DNA of 64,000 bases from Microbacterium sp. ProA8. Lineage in GTDB: Bacteria > Actinomycetota > Actinomycetes > Actinomycetales > Microbacteriaceae. Position 1 is the first letter of the stretch; each line of letters opens with the position of its first letter. Positions 8,726-18,146 of this stretch are shown here, piece after piece. Location of the stretch: NCBI RefSeq assembly GCF_039905635.1, contig NZ_CP157000.1, positions 186,001-250,000 on the forward strand. Direction: 5' to 3'. Below the pieces are notes generated by a model. The model saw only the letters and a list, made by a program, of their open reading frames with translations. It was not told the DNA's origin and searched no databases. The translations under genes were made by a program, and so were the position numbers.

Positions 8726-9840
8726 GCCGACCACCCCGCCTTCGGCAGCGACGCCGTGACGAGCCATCCGCCTTCCGCCGCGGGACCGGCGACGCAGCTG
8801 CCACCGAGCAGCGCCGCGCGCTCCTGCATCCCCCTGATGCCGAAGCCGGGAACAGCGGATGCCGCGGCCACGCCGTCGTCGCGCACCTCGACGAGCACCG
8901 CATCGGCGTCGACACGGACGTCCACAGCGACCCGGCGTGCGTCGCGGGCATGCCGTCGGGCGTTCGTCACCGCTTCCTGGGCGATCCGGAAGACGGTGGC
9001 GGCCACTGCCGCCGGCACCGCGTCGGCCTCGCCCTGGACGCGCACGGCGACTTCGGGAGGGGCGGTGGTGGCGAGGGAGCTCAGATCGCCGAGGCTCGGG
9101 GTCGGCGCCAGGACCGCGGCATCCGCTCTCAGCACACCGACCATCGCCCGCATCTCGCGGAGCGTGCGCGACGCCTCGGTCTCGATCGCCTGGAACACGC
9201 CGATGGTCGCCTGCTGGTCGGTGGCTGCCACGAGGGCGCCTGCCTGGGCCTGGATCGCGATTGCCGAGACGTGGTGCGCGACGGTGTCGTGCAGGTCGCG
9301 GGCGAGCTGCATGCGCTCGGCGAGGCGTGCCTGATCGAGCTCGCGTGCTCGAGCGCGGCTTCGCCAGCGGAAGGCCACGCCGAGGGTGCCCGTCGCGACC
9401 GCGACGGCGATGCCGCCGATGATGTCGGCGGGTGCCGGCGACGACACGAGCGAGAGGAGGATCCCCGTCACGACCAGCAGGCCGCCGACGACGATCGCCC
9501 GGCCGCTGCCCCACCGGAAGAGCGAGTACAGCAGCACCAGGAAGTAGGCCGTGGTGTAGAGCTGCGGCTCACCCGCCGTCGCGAGACCGAAGCCGGTGCC
9601 GATCGTGAACGCGATCGCGAGCATGGCGAGCGGCCGGACGCGCCGCCACAGCAGCGTCGCCGAGAGCGCGACGAGCAGCGCGGCCCAGAGCCATCGCCAC
9701 GGCACCTCGGGCCGCAGCAGAGCCTCGAGGGGGGCGAGGACTGCGATGGCGGCGACGAGCGCCCAGTCGCGCCACACCCGTCGCGGGGGCGCGGGGGCAG
9801 CCGCCGGGGCCGCCCAGAGCGCGCGCACCGGGCTCGTCAT
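8722..9840 (-). CDS. HisKA_3-type sensor histidine kinase
   Basis: 372 residues. The N-terminal half has four to five membrane helices with only short loops, so the signal is probably sensed within the membrane. The phospho-acceptor is the His in ARDLHDTVAHH (about residue 184). The ATPase domain shows AQEAVTNARRHA (N box) and GFGIRGM (G box). It is the partner of the adjoining response regulator (DesK/NarX-like family). A -10-like TATCAT (9852-9847) lies 6 nt before the ATG, inside the end of the upstream gene, so the pair may have its own leaderless promoter in addition to readthrough from the DUF2306 gene. Confidence 0.92.
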   Translation of the reverse strand: MTSPVRALWAAPAAAPAPPRRVWRDWALVAAIAVLAPLEALLRPEVPWRWLWAALLVALSATLLWRRVRPLAMLAIAFTIGTGFGLATAGEPQLYTTAYFLVLLYSLFRWGSGRAIVVGGLLVVTGILLSLVSSPAPADIIGGIAVAVATGTLGVAFRWRSRARARELDQARLAERMQLARDLHDTVAHHVSAIAIQAQAGALVAATDQQATIGVFQAIETEASRTLREMRAMVGVLRADAAVLAPTPSLGDLSSLATTAPPEVAVRVQGEADAVPAAVAATVFRIAQEAVTNARRHARDARRVAVDVRVDADAVLVEVRDDGVAAASAVPGFGIRGMQERAALLGGSCVAGPAAEGGWLVTASLPKAGWSA

Positions 9841-9844
9841 GCCC

Positions 9845-10540
9845 TCATGATAGGCGGGCGCCCGCCGTCTCCGGCCGGTGCGGCGACCGCGATGCCGTGC
9901 GCCCGCCCGCGCGCCGGATCGCAACCTCGGCGACGACGAGATTGATGGCCCATCCGGCTCCCATCAGCACGGTGTACACGACAGGGCCCGGGGTGCCGAT
10001 GAAGACGGTCCAGGGCAGGAGGACCAGCACCTGGGTACCCGCGCCGAGTCCGATCGCGTAGGCACGGGTCATCCAGGCGCGGTGCCTCGGCACGTCGCCG
10101 TGGCGGATCGCGACGACGGCCGCGACGATCGCGCCGATCATCGCGGTGGCGAGCACGAGCCGGATGGCAGACAGGCCCGGACCCGTCACCGAGGACGGCA
10201 GGTCGTAGAACAGCGTCATCCAGATCGCCGACAGCGCCGAGACGAGGCCTGCCGGTGCGGCGATGCGTCCCGCCCTCCGGTGCCACGCGCGTCGGCGCAG
10301 CGCGGGCGAGAACTGCATCGCACCGAGCAGCAGATACACGCTCGAGCCGACGATGTGCGCGATGACGGGGATCGGCGAGTCGAAGAACCGGACGTTGTCG
10401 GCCGTGACAGCCGCACCTGCCGCCAGCTGCGAGACGCGCGCGGCCCCGGCGGCGATCGGAACGAGGCTGAGCGCGATGAGGCCGGCCGGCACGAGCCAGT
10501 CGGCCGGCGTGACGCGGCTGCGCGAGGTGTGGGAGGTCAT
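9845..10540 (-). CDS. DUF2306-family membrane protein
   Basis: 231 residues from the ATG at 10540 with seven hydrophobic segments. The pattern [27 protein letters not shown] and [11 protein letters not shown], with His residues at helix ends, matches DUF2306, whose members resemble heme- or quinone-linked membrane proteins, but no biochemical function is established. It ends 4 nt before the kinase start on the same strand, so it likely forms an operon with the two-component system and may provide or modify its signal (inference). Confidence 0.8.
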   Translation of the reverse strand: MTSHTSRSRVTPADWLVPAGLIALSLVPIAAGAARVSQLAAGAAVTADNVRFFDSPIPVIAHIVGSSVYLLLGAMQFSPALRRRAWHRRAGRIAAPAGLVSALSAIWMTLFYDLPSSVTGPGLSAIRLVLATAMIGAIVAAVVAIRHGDVPRHRAWMTRAYAIGLGAGTQVLVLLPWTVFIGTPGPVVYTVLMGAGWAINLVVAEVAIRRAGGRTASRSPHRPETAGARLS

Positions 10541-10639
10541 GCGGCCATCGTCGCGGCGGGCAGCGGCTCGCCACATCGGCCAGGAGGCCCGACTGGCCTC
10601 AGCCGATCGGCCGAGTCGCTCGCGCTCGGCCGGGCGGCG

Positions 10640-11914
10640 TCAGAGCCCTTCGGCGACCCGGGCGGCGATGTCGGTGCGGTGCTGACCGCCGTCGAGGTGG
10701 ATCTCGCCGAGCGCGCGGTAGACGCGCTCGCGCGCCTCGACGAAGGTGGTGCCGACTGCGACGACGTTGAGCACCCGGCCGCCGGTGGCGACGATCCCGC
10801 CGTCGGTCTCGGCGGTGGCGGCGTGGGCGAGGTGCACCTCCGGCACCTCCTCCGCCTCGCGCAGACCCGTCAGCGGCCGGCCCGTCACCGGCGCGGCCGG
10901 GTATCCCTCGCTCGCCAGCACGACCGTCACGGCGACGTCGGTGGCGAACGCCGGACGCGGAAGATCCTCCAGATGACCGGATGCCGCAGCCAGCAGCAGC
11001 TCCGACAGCGGGTCGACGAGCCGGGGCAGCACGACCTGGGTCTCGGGATCGCCGAAGCGCGCGTTGAACTCGATGACCTTGATGCCCGCGTCGGTGAGGA
11101 TGAGGCCGGCGTAGAGCAGTCCGATGAACGGCGTGCCCTCGGCATCCAGCTGTCGGATGACCGGCTCGGCGACGTCACGCGTGACGAGATCGACGAATTC
11201 CCGCTCGCTGCCGAAGCGGCCGTCGAGCCAGGGGAGCGGCGAGTAGGCGCCCATGCCGCCGGTGTTGGGACCCTCGTCGCCGTCGAGCAGACGCTTGTAG
11301 TCCTGGGCGGGGCTGAGGGGCAGCACGTGGTCGCCGTCGCTGAGGAAGAAGAGCGAGACCTCGGGGCCGGCGAGGAATTCCTCCACGAGCACCGGTCCCG
11401 ACGGAAGATAGCTGTCGGCGTGGGCGAGTGCCGCCTCGCGGTCGGACGTGACGATGACGCCCTTGCCGGCGGCGAGGCCGTCGGCCTTGACCACGTGCGG
11501 AGCGCCGAGCTCGTCGAACGCTGCCTCGACCTCGGCCCTGCTGGCGGCCCGCACCGCGCGGCCCGTAGGCACGCCTGCGGCATCCATGATGCGCTTCGCG
11601 AACGCCTTCGAGCCCTCGAGCTGCGCGGCGGCCTTGCCCGGACCGAACACCGGGATGCCGCGCTCGCGGACCGCATCGGCGACTCCCGCGACCAGCGGCG
11701 CCTCGGGGCCAATGACCACGAGATCGATGAGGTTCTCGTTGGCGAAGATCGTGACGGCAGCGGGGTCGTTCACATCGAGGTCCACCAGCTGCGCATCCTG
11801 TCCGATGCCGGCGTTGCCGGGAGCCGCGAAGATCTCGTGCTCGGCCTCCTCCGCCCGCAGCGCGAGGATGATGGCGTGCTCCCGCGCGCCCGAGCCGAGG
11901 ACCAGGATCTTCAC
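10640..11914 (-). CDS. purD: Phosphoribosylamine-glycine ligase (GAR synthetase)
   Basis: 424 residues starting at GTG. The N-terminal [12 protein letters not shown] nucleotide-binding-like start, the ATP-grasp loop [11 protein letters not shown] and the metal-binding region [12 protein letters not shown] are diagnostic. It ligates glycine to phosphoribosylamine in step 2 of de novo purine synthesis. TAGGCT (11927-11922) lies 7 nt before the GTG, so translation is probably leaderless. It is transcribed divergently from the sterol-carrier-like gene. Confidence 0.95.
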   Translation of the reverse strand: MKILVLGSGAREHAIILALRAEEAEHEIFAAPGNAGIGQDAQLVDLDVNDPAAVTIFANENLIDLVVIGPEAPLVAGVADAVRERGIPVFGPGKAAAQLEGSKAFAKRIMDAAGVPTGRAVRAASRAEVEAAFDELGAPHVVKADGLAAGKGVIVTSDREAALAHADSYLPSGPVLVEEFLAGPEVSLFFLSDGDHVLPLSPAQDYKRLLDGDEGPNTGGMGAYSPLPWLDGRFGSEREFVDLVTRDVAEPVIRQLDAEGTPFIGLLYAGLILTDAGIKVIEFNARFGDPETQVVLPRLVDPLSELLLAAASGHLEDLPRPAFATDVAVTVVLASEGYPAAPVTGRPLTGLREAEEVPEVHLAHAATAETDGGIVATGGRVLNVVAVGTTFVEARERVYRALGEIHLDGGQHRTDIAARVAEGL

Positions 11915-12019
11915 GCACTCCAGCCTACCGGCGGGTCTCGGCGGCGTTTCGGCGCTCGTGGGCGCCCTACGCGATCGCGACCCGGACGGGAGGGGCTGGC
12001 GGCGGCGTACGGTGGAGGC

Positions 12020-12388
12020 GTGGCACGCAAGATCTCGACCGACGACGGCCGCGCGGCCTTGAGCGCGGTCGCGGCCGCGGCTGCGGCATCCGTCCCGCCC
12101 GCCCGCACCGACAACGCGACGGCCGTGCGCTATCTGCTGCAGCTGCTCGCCGAGAAGGCGCCGGGCAACTCCGTCGAGGTGCGGGTGCCGCCGTTCGGCG
12201 CGGTGCAGGTCATCGAGGGTCCTCGGCACACGCGCGGCACGCCCCCGAACGTCGTGGAGACCGACCCCGCGACCTGGATCGCGCTGGCCACCGGAGCCGA
12301 GCAGTGGACGGATGCCGCAGCCGCCGGCCGCATCAGCGCGTCGGGCACGCGCGCCGACATCTCGGCCCTGCTGCCGCTGCGCCCCTGA
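12020..12388 (+). CDS. Sterol carrier family (SCP2-like) protein
   Basis: 122 residues starting at GTG, 6 nt behind TACGGT (12008-12013), a leaderless layout. The C-terminal part ([11 protein letters not shown], then [20 protein letters not shown]) matches the small actinobacterial sterol-carrier family proteins that sit beside purD. SCP2 folds bind lipids; for this subfamily no ligand is known. The core WIALATG...ASGTRADIS is the SCP2-like segment. Confidence 0.8.
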   Translation: MARKISTDDGRAALSAVAAAAAASVPPARTDNATAVRYLLQLLAEKAPGNSVEVRVPPFGAVQVIEGPRHTRGTPPNVVETDPATWIALATGAEQWTDAAAAGRISASGTRADISALLPLRP

Positions 12389-12620
12389 TGGTGCACGGGC
12401 GAGTCTTCGGGCCGCGAGGACGCCGACGTTCTCCCCAAGAGCAGAGGCCCGCGTGAAGGCAGCCCGACGAAGTGGGTTATTATCCCGTGTCAACCGTTGC
12501 GCCTTAGCTCGACACGGCGATGTCGAGATATCCGACCAGCTGCACGGACGCAGAGAGAGCGAGACCGGGGCATTGCCCGCAGGCACCGCCTGGCCTCGGT
12601 CATAACTCAGGAGGGCCCAT
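12389..12620 (+). promoter_or_regulatory. Control region of the conservon operon
   Basis: 232 bp without a gene. TTATTAT at about 12477-12483 is the best -10 candidate. Downstream, CCGTGTC (12485-12491) and GACACGG (12511-12517) can pair into a 7-bp stem in the leader. The region ends in AGGAGGG directly ahead of the cvnA start, a strong ribosome site. Confidence 0.45.
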
Positions 12621-15227
12621 ATGGCCGAGCAATCGAGCGAGCGCGTCGCCCCGCGGAGATGGTGGCGAGGCATCCGACCGCGCCTGATCGCCGTTCTGCT
12701 CATCCCCATGGTCGCGGCCCTCGCGCTGGGCGGGCTGCGCGTCGAGACAGCGGTCGCGGCGAGCAGGGAGGCGTCGCGCGCCGAGAGTCTCGCGAGCGCC
12801 CTTCCCGACGCCTTCCGACTGGCGATCCAGCTGACCGTCGAGCGCGACTCGGCAGGATCCGGCATACCGGCGGAAGCCCGCGAAGCCATCCTCGCCGAGA
12901 CCGATGAGGCGATCGATGCCTGGAGCGACAGCGCCTCCGCGATCGATTCCTCCGAAGACCCGGAGCTCGCGGTGGACCTCGACGCGGCGAGCACCGGGCT
13001 GGACGACATCGACGTGGCCCGCGAGGAGATCGTCGAACCCGGCACCCGGGCGGCCGCGATCGAGTCGTACACGGACATGATCAACACGCTGTTCAGGCTC
13101 GCCACGCGGCTCCCCGAACTCGGGGATCCGGCGATCTATGCGCAGGCCGACGCGCTCGCCGAGGTGCGGACGGCCTCCGAGGTGCTGGGTGTCGTCCGGG
13201 TGGTCGTCGGCCAGACGCTGATGACCGGACAGATCAGCCCGGAGGGGCTGATGCAGCTGGCCGGCGCGCAGAGCGTGTGGGACCGGGCGAGTGTGGAGTT
13301 CATCGAGGGCACCTCGCGGGCGGCAGGGGAGCGGTTCGAGGAGCTCACCGACCGCGGGACCACAGACACCCCGACACCGCTTCACGTCATGGATCAGGTG
13401 ATCCAGGACGGCGGCATCGAACAGCTCGACCTCACCGTGCCGAGCTGGATGAAGATCTACGGGGACTTCGTCGGAAGCATGGAGGAGGTCATCGTCCGGG
13501 CGGCTGACGACCTGGCCGCGGATGTCACCGACCTCCGAGACTCCGCCCAGCAGACCGCATACCTGACCGCCGGCGTCGTCCTGCTGGTCCTCGCCGCGGC
13601 GCTCGTGCTGACGCTGCTCGCGGCACGGTCGATTCTCCGGCCGCTGGTCCGGCTGCGCCAGGCCGCGCTCCAGATCGCCGGTAAGACGCTGCCGGAGCGC
13701 GTCGCGCAGATCGCGAACGCTGAAGGCCCCGTCGACACCTCGGTGAAGCCGATCGGCGTCACGCGGCGAGACGAGATCGGCGAGGTCGCCGAAGCGTTCG
13801 ACGCGGTCCACGCCGAGGCGGTTCGGCTGGCCGGTGAGCAGGCCCAGATGCGAGCGAACGTCAACCGGATGTTCGTCAACCTCTCGCGCCGCAGTCAGAA
13901 CCTGGTCGAGCGGCAGCTGCGCCTCATCGACGATCTCGAGGCGGGCGAGCAGGACCCGGCGCAGCTGGCGAACCTGTTCCGTCTGGACAACCTCGCCACC
14001 CGGATGCGACGCAACGACGAGAGCCTGCTCGTTCTCGCGGGCGGTGACACCGGGCAGGCCAACCGCGGCAACGTGCCGGCTCTCGACGTGCTGCGCGCCG
14101 CGACATCCGAGATCGAGCAGTTCGCGCGTGTCGAGGTCGACTCGGCGGAAGCCGCCGAAGTGCGCGGCTCGGTCGCCGGCGACCTCGTTCACCTGCTCGC
14201 CGAGCTGATCGAGAACGCCACCAACTTCTCGCCGCCCGAGACGCCGGTCGTCGTGCGCACCTTGCCGCGCCACCCCGGCGAGCCGTTGATCGTCGAGATC
14301 CAGGACGACGGCATCGGGATGACGTCGGAGGAGCTGCTCGCGGCCAACACCAAGCTGCGCAGCACCAGTGGGCTGGACGCCGACGTCGCGCGCATGATGG
14401 GTCTGGTCGTGACCGCCCGCCTGGCCGATCGCCACGGCATGTCGGTCGAGCTGCGGGACAGGAGCCCGCGCGGCGTCGTCGCTCGCGTCGAGATCCCGAC
14501 GAGCGCCCTCACCGAGAGCCAGACGCGACCGCTGCCCGTCGTGACGGTGCCCGCCCCTCAGCAGTCGACCCCACCTGCACCCGCCGCCATGCCGGTGAGC
14601 GCGGCGACGTCCGTCACGACCGGCTGGGCGCAGGCTCCGGAGCCCGCCCCGCAGTCGACCGGCCCGGCGTACGCCGGCGAACCGCTGGGCGCCGGGGACC
14701 GGCTGGGCGCCGAGGACCGGCTGGCCGCCGACGATCGGCTGGCCGCTGCGGACCGGCTGGCCGCCGAGGACCGGCTGGCCGCTCAGGACACCGCGGGTAC
14801 CGACGACACGCTCGACGGCGACACGCCGATCTTCGCCGCCCTCCAGTCCGAGTGGTTCATCCGACGGATGCCGGAAGGCACCCGCCGCGAGGCGAATGGC
14901 CACGTCGACGGGCTCGACGGGCTCGACGGGATCGAAGGCCCGCTCGGCTGGTCCTCCCCGGGCGACGACGGCTGGAAGCTTGCGGCCGACGTCTCCCGGC
15001 GGCCCGAGCCGGAACTGGTCACGGCCGGCGGACTTCCCAAGCGCGTCCCGGGGCAGAATCTGCTGCCGGGCACGGCACCGGCGACCAGCAGCCCGATTCC
15101 CCAGACCCCACGCCCCGTGGACCCGCGCCGCAGCGGCGCTCTGTCCAGCTTCCAGCGCGGAGTGAGCCGTGCCCGGGTCGACGCGGCGCCCGACCCGTTC
15201 CGATCCGAAAGTGAGCAAGACAAGTGA
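12621..15227 (+). CDS. cvnA: Conservon protein A: sensor-histidine-kinase-like membrane protein with nitrate/nitrite-sensor-type input domain
   Basis: 868 residues. First membrane helix at about 20-40, an extracytoplasmic helical domain of about 270 residues resembling NIT sensor domains, second helix at about 313-337, a HAMP-like linker, then an ATPase domain at about 520-640 with LLAELIENATNFSPP (N box) and DDGIGM (G1 box). The segment where the phospho-acceptor helix is expected, LSRRSQNLVERQLRLIDDLE, has no histidine, as in other CvnA proteins, so classical autophosphorylation is doubtful. The tail (about 640-868) is disordered and contains six near-copies of a 6-residue unit (DRLAAE and variants) at about 692-723. 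Its stop overlaps cvnB (GTGA). Confidence 0.9.
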   Translation: MAEQSSERVAPRRWWRGIRPRLIAVLLIPMVAALALGGLRVETAVAASREASRAESLASALPDAFRLAIQLTVERDSAGSGIPAEAREAILAETDEAIDAWSDSASAIDSSEDPELAVDLDAASTGLDDIDVAREEIVEPGTRAAAIESYTDMINTLFRLATRLPELGDPAIYAQADALAEVRTASEVLGVVRVVVGQTLMTGQISPEGLMQLAGAQSVWDRASVEFIEGTSRAAGERFEELTDRGTTDTPTPLHVMDQVIQDGGIEQLDLTVPSWMKIYGDFVGSMEEVIVRAADDLAADVTDLRDSAQQTAYLTAGVVLLVLAAALVLTLLAARSILRPLVRLRQAALQIAGKTLPERVAQIANAEGPVDTSVKPIGVTRRDEIGEVAEAFDAVHAEAVRLAGEQAQMRANVNRMFVNLSRRSQNLVERQLRLIDDLEAGEQDPAQLANLFRLDNLATRMRRNDESLLVLAGGDTGQANRGNVPALDVLRAATSEIEQFARVEVDSAEAAEVRGSVAGDLVHLLAELIENATNFSPPETPVVVRTLPRHPGEPLIVEIQDDGIGMTSEELLAANTKLRSTSGLDADVARMMGLVVTARLADRHGMSVELRDRSPRGVVARVEIPTSALTESQTRPLPVVTVPAPQQSTPPAPAAMPVSAATSVTTGWAQAPEPAPQSTGPAYAGEPLGAGDRLGAEDRLAADDRLAAADRLAAEDRLAAQDTAGTDDTLDGDTPIFAALQSEWFIRRMPEGTRREANGHVDGLDGLDGIEGPLGWSSPGDDGWKLAADVSRRPEPELVTAGGLPKRVPGQNLLPGTAPATSSPIPQTPRPVDPRRSGALSSFQRGVSRARVDAAPDPFRSESEQDK

Positions 15228-15628
15228 CGACCGCTCTTGAGAACCTCGACTGGCTGGTCGACAGCCTGACTCGTCGCACGGCGGACATCGCGCACGCCAT
15301 CCTGGTGTCCGCCGACGGCATGCCGATGGCGCGCTCTGCCGCCTTCCCGCCCGACCGCGCCGACCAGCTGGCGGCGATCACCTCCGGCCTGACCAGCCTC
15401 ACCCAGGGTGCCGCGCGCTGCTTCGCGGCCGGTCAGGTCCACCAGCTGGTGGTGGAGATGGACGGCGGCTACCTCGTGGTGATGTCCGTCGGCGAGGGCT
15501 CCAGTCTCGCGGCGCTGGCGAGTCCGCAGTGCGATCTGGGCCAGGTGGGCTACCAGATGCAGCTGCTGATCGCGCGCGTCGCGACCGCGCTCACGCCGGA
15601 GATCCGTGCCGTCCAGCCGGGCGCCTGA
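15224..15628 (+). CDS. cvnB: Conservon protein B: Roadblock/LC7 domain protein
   Basis: 134 residues starting at a GTG that overlaps the cvnA stop. The whole protein is one Roadblock/LC7 fold (LDWLVDSLTRRTADIAHAIL, SADGMPMARS, then VVEMDGGYLVVMSVGEGSSLAALA). In bacterial polarity systems such folds (MglB) act as GTPase-activating or scaffold partners of small GTPases. Here the partner is CvnD, encoded two genes downstream. It should sit at the membrane in a complex with CvnA and CvnD. Confidence 0.92.
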   Translation: MTTALENLDWLVDSLTRRTADIAHAILVSADGMPMARSAAFPPDRADQLAAITSGLTSLTQGAARCFAAGQVHQLVVEMDGGYLVVMSVGEGSSLAALASPQCDLGQVGYQMQLLIARVATALTPEIRAVQPGA

Positions 15629-15655
15629 TCCCGTCCCGGATGCCCGAGACCGATC

Positions 15656-16009
15656 GTGAGCCCCTCTGACCCCACCCCGCCGCAGCGGGTCAGGCCGTAC
15701 GCACTGACGCGCGGGCGCACCGCGCCGGCGCGGGCCTACCCGATGGAGGCGCTGGTCCGCACCGAGGTTCCGGTGCCCGAGGGCCACGTGCTCTCGCCGG
15801 AGGAGCGGTCGATCGCCGAGCTGTGCCGCGAGAGCCGCTCGGTGGCCGAGGTGGCGGCGCTGGTCCGGCTCCCGCTCGGCGTGACGCGTGTGCTCATCGG
15901 CGACCTCGTCGAGCGCGGCGTCGTGAGGGTGCACACGCAGGCAGAATCCGAGTCCACCCCAGGCACGGCGCTCCTCGAGCGCGTGCTCAGCGGGCTGAAA
16001 AAGCTGTGA
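15656..16009 (+). CDS. cvnC: Conservon protein C: DUF742 protein
   Basis: 117 residues from a GTG start. VRPYALTRGRT near the N-terminus and the winged-helix-like middle LSPEERSIAELCRESRSVAEVAALVRLPLGVTRVLIGDLVERGVV are hallmarks of DUF742. The helix-turn-helix-like fold suggests nucleic acid or protein binding, but the family has no proven activity. It lies between cvnB and cvnD with gaps of 27 and 13 bp, consistent with one operon. Confidence 0.9.
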   Translation: MSPSDPTPPQRVRPYALTRGRTAPARAYPMEALVRTEVPVPEGHVLSPEERSIAELCRESRSVAEVAALVRLPLGVTRVLIGDLVERGVVRVHTQAESESTPGTALLERVLSGLKKL

Positions 16010-16022
16010 GGAGACAGAAGCT

Positions 16023-16601
16023 GTGAGCCCCGACACCAGTCAGGCGACCCTTTCCGCAAAGATCATCGTCGCGGGAGGGTTCGGCGTGGGCAAGACGACT
16101 CTCGTCGGCTCGGTCTCCGAGATCGACCCGCTCACCACCGAAGCGGTGATGACGGCGGCAAGCGTCGAGGTCGACGACCTGTCCGCGGTACCGGACAAGA
16201 CGACGACCACGGTCGCCATGGACTTCGGACGCATCTCGCTGGACTCCGACCTGATCCTCTATCTGTTCGGCACGCCCGGTCAGAACCGCTTCTGGTTCAT
16301 GTGGGACGACCTCACCCAGGGAGCGATCGGCGCCGTCGTGCTGATCGACACCCGCCGGCTCGCCGACTCCTTCGGCGCGATCGACTACTTCGAGTCGCGC
16401 GGAGTGCCGTTCATCGTGGCCCACAACGTCTTCGGCGCCGAGTATCGCCACACGTCCGACCAGATCCGCGAGGCGCTCTCGCTTCGCGCCGAGGTCCCCA
16501 TCGTGGCGTGCGACGCCCGTGACCGGGAGTCCACCAAGGCGACCCTGATCAGCCTCGTCGAACACGTGCTGCGGATGACGTCGGGGGCAGGCATCCGATA
16601 G
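16023..16601 (+). CDS. cvnD: Conservon protein D: small Ras-like GTPase
   Basis: 192 residues. The P-loop GGFGVGKTTLVGSVSEI is followed by the switch region TTTVAMDFGRI and the G3-like FGTPGQNRFWFMWDDL. The usual NKxD base-recognition motif is replaced by a VAHNVF strand, as is common in this family. It is the GTPase of the conservon and is expected to form a membrane-associated complex with CvnA-C, by analogy with Streptomyces. GAGGAGA upstream is its ribosome site. No cytochrome P450 (CvnE) gene follows. Confidence 0.93.
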   Translation: MSPDTSQATLSAKIIVAGGFGVGKTTLVGSVSEIDPLTTEAVMTAASVEVDDLSAVPDKTTTTVAMDFGRISLDSDLILYLFGTPGQNRFWFMWDDLTQGAIGAVVLIDTRRLADSFGAIDYFESRGVPFIVAHNVFGAEYRHTSDQIREALSLRAEVPIVACDARDRESTKATLISLVEHVLRMTSGAGIR

Positions 16602-16639
16602 CAGCCCCTGACGGGCGCCTCGGGTGGGACAATGGGTGC

Positions 16640-16993
16640 ATGCCCGAGCACAGCCAGGACCACATCGAGACCGTGCGCGTGCGACGAGCACCCAAGATCT
16701 CGGTGTTCCTCATCCTCGGCGCCGCACTCGGCGTGCTCGTCGCGATGATCCTCACCTTCTCGTTCAACGGCACCGCCGACGCGAGCCCCAACACGGGCGT
16801 GCAGTACTCGCAGGGTCAGGTTTTCGGCTTCCTCGTGCTCGTCTGCGCGCCGATCGGCCTGGCGCTCGGCGGCATCGTGGCGCTGATCTTCGACCGTCGT
16901 TCGCGCCGTCGCACCCACGAGGTCGCCGTCGACCACGCGTCGGTGCACGTCGACCCCGAGCCCGGCACCAACGGCCACGGCTCGGCCCACTAG
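16640..16993 (+). CDS. Small membrane protein of unknown function
   Basis: 117 residues with two membrane helices (ISVFLILGAALGVLVAMIL and VFGFLVLVCAPIGLALGGIVALIF) separated by an extracytoplasmic loop of about 27 residues, then a basic RRSRRR stop-transfer and a His-rich tail. I recognise the architecture as one common in Microbacteriaceae, but no function is known. GACAAT lies 6 nt before the ATG, so it may be leaderless and independent of the conservon. Confidence 0.7.
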   Translation: MPEHSQDHIETVRVRRAPKISVFLILGAALGVLVAMILTFSFNGTADASPNTGVQYSQGQVFGFLVLVCAPIGLALGGIVALIFDRRSRRRTHEVAVDHASVHVDPEPGTNGHGSAH

Positions 16994-17037
16994 GGGTCCC
17001 GGACGCGGCTGAGGGCCGCGACGGTGGACCGCCGCGA

Positions 17038-17649
17038 CTAGGCCAGCTCGGCGATGATCGGGTGGATGGCGGTGTCAAAGGCCGCGACATCCCCCCGAAG
17101 TCCGTCGGTGACCGCCACCGTGAGCGAGCCGATCCACCACACGCCCCGCTGACTCAGCGGCAGCACCTGCACGTTGAGCTCGAACGAGTGCGCCCGCCGC
17201 CCGACCTGCCGCTCATGCTCGGCGATCGCGCCGGCGTAGGCGCGATACGCCGTGCCGGAGCTGTGCGAGGCCTCCTTGCGATACCGCTCGTTCGCGGCCC
17301 GCGCGAACGCCAGCGCCTCGCGCGCGTGCGGGATGAAGGCGGACCGCAGCTCGTCGCAGCCTTCGACCGGCAGGGCGAGCACGGTGTCGAATCCGTCCAC
17401 GAGATCGAGGGGCACCGCTGACGGGTGGGCCTGCGGCTCGACCGTCATCGCCCAGTACTGCCGCCACTGCCGTTCGAGCGTGGCCTGGGCCTCTTCCGAC
17501 CGGTCGTTCGCCCGCGGCGGGATCCCGCGCAGGTGCGGCAGCTCATCGGGAGAGCGGATGCCGAGAACCTGGCGCAGATAGAGGGCAAGAAGCACCGGCT
17601 GACCGGCGTCTTCGCGGATCAGCCACTCCGGTGCACCGGCGCCGCCCAT
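17038..17649 (-). CDS. Conserved hypothetical protein, probably cytosolic
   Basis: 203 residues. TAGAAT (17662-17657) lies exactly 7 nt before the ATG at 17649, so this start is favoured over the in-frame ATG at 17658. The protein is mixed alpha/beta without signal peptide or membrane helix; PEWLIREDAGQPVLLALYLRQVLGI at the N-terminus and WWIGSLTVAVTDGL at the end are its most regular parts. I do not recognise a domain. It is followed on the other side by the divergent repeat region and the DUF559 gene. Confidence 0.65.
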   Translation of the reverse strand: MGGAGAPEWLIREDAGQPVLLALYLRQVLGIRSPDELPHLRGIPPRANDRSEEAQATLERQWRQYWAMTVEPQAHPSAVPLDLVDGFDTVLALPVEGCDELRSAFIPHAREALAFARAANERYRKEASHSSGTAYRAYAGAIAEHERQVGRRAHSFELNVQVLPLSQRGVWWIGSLTVAVTDGLRGDVAAFDTAIHPIIAELA

Positions 17650-17734
17650 GCGCTCCATTCTAGATCCGGGCCCGCGGCGGGTGCCCCGTCCGGCGGCATT
17701 CGCCCGCCTCGGATTCCGGCGTCGCCGCTCGCCT

Positions 17735-17935
17735 GCGACGCCACGACCCGCGCGTCCGGCCCCCACGACCCGCGCGTCGCCGCCCGCCTGCGACGCCACG
17801 ACCCGCGTCGCCGCCCGCCTGCGCCGCCGCGACCCGCGCGTCGGCCGCCGCGTCGCCCCGCGGCGTCCGTTTCCCTCCCGGAGCGTTCGCCCCGCGGCGT
17901 CCGTTTCCCTCCCGGAGCGTTCGCCCCGCGGCGTC
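17735..17935. repeat. GC-rich tandem-repeat block
   Basis: The non-coding stretch upstream of the DUF559 gene consists of short, imperfect direct repeats. First, several copies of a CGCCTGCGACGCCACGACCC-type unit lie at about 17735-17850. Then an exact 34-bp tandem unit occurs 2.4 times: 17853-17886, 17887-17920 and a partial copy at 17921-17934, each starting TCGCCCCGCGGCGT. No spacer/repeat alternation as in CRISPR is present. Confidence 0.75.
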
Positions 17936-17936
17936 A

Positions 17937-18014
17937 CGAGCGGAGGAGATGTGACGAGGGGAGGATGATCTGGCCCGAATCCGCCCTCCTCTCCACCCAT
18001 CCCCTCCGCCCATG
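17937..18014 (+). repeat. Hairpin repeat, copy A (left of DUF559 gene)
   Basis: About 78 bp starting with CGGAGGAGATGTGACGA (17941-17957) and ending in CCCTCCGCCCATG. It aligns end to end with copy B at 19032-19109 in the same orientation. The right arm here is degenerate, so the internal hairpin is weaker than in copy B. Confidence 0.7.
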
Positions 18015-18146
18015 ACGCCGGGTGCGGAATGCAACGCGGGGGTGGATGCCGCAACCGGCTCCTCCCCAGAAGCAACACGGGGCCGAACTCCCACAGGTAT
18101 GGTTCACGACGCGCCGGCGGGCGTCGGCCAGCCCCACGATAAGCGG

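Noticed and set aside
12600..15218. Long antisense open frame over cvnA
   Set aside because: No recognisable domain; cvnA on the plus strand has full domain structure, start site and operon context.
17853..17934. CRISPR-like regular repeats
   Set aside because: The 34-bp units are directly adjacent without spacers, and no cas gene is present.
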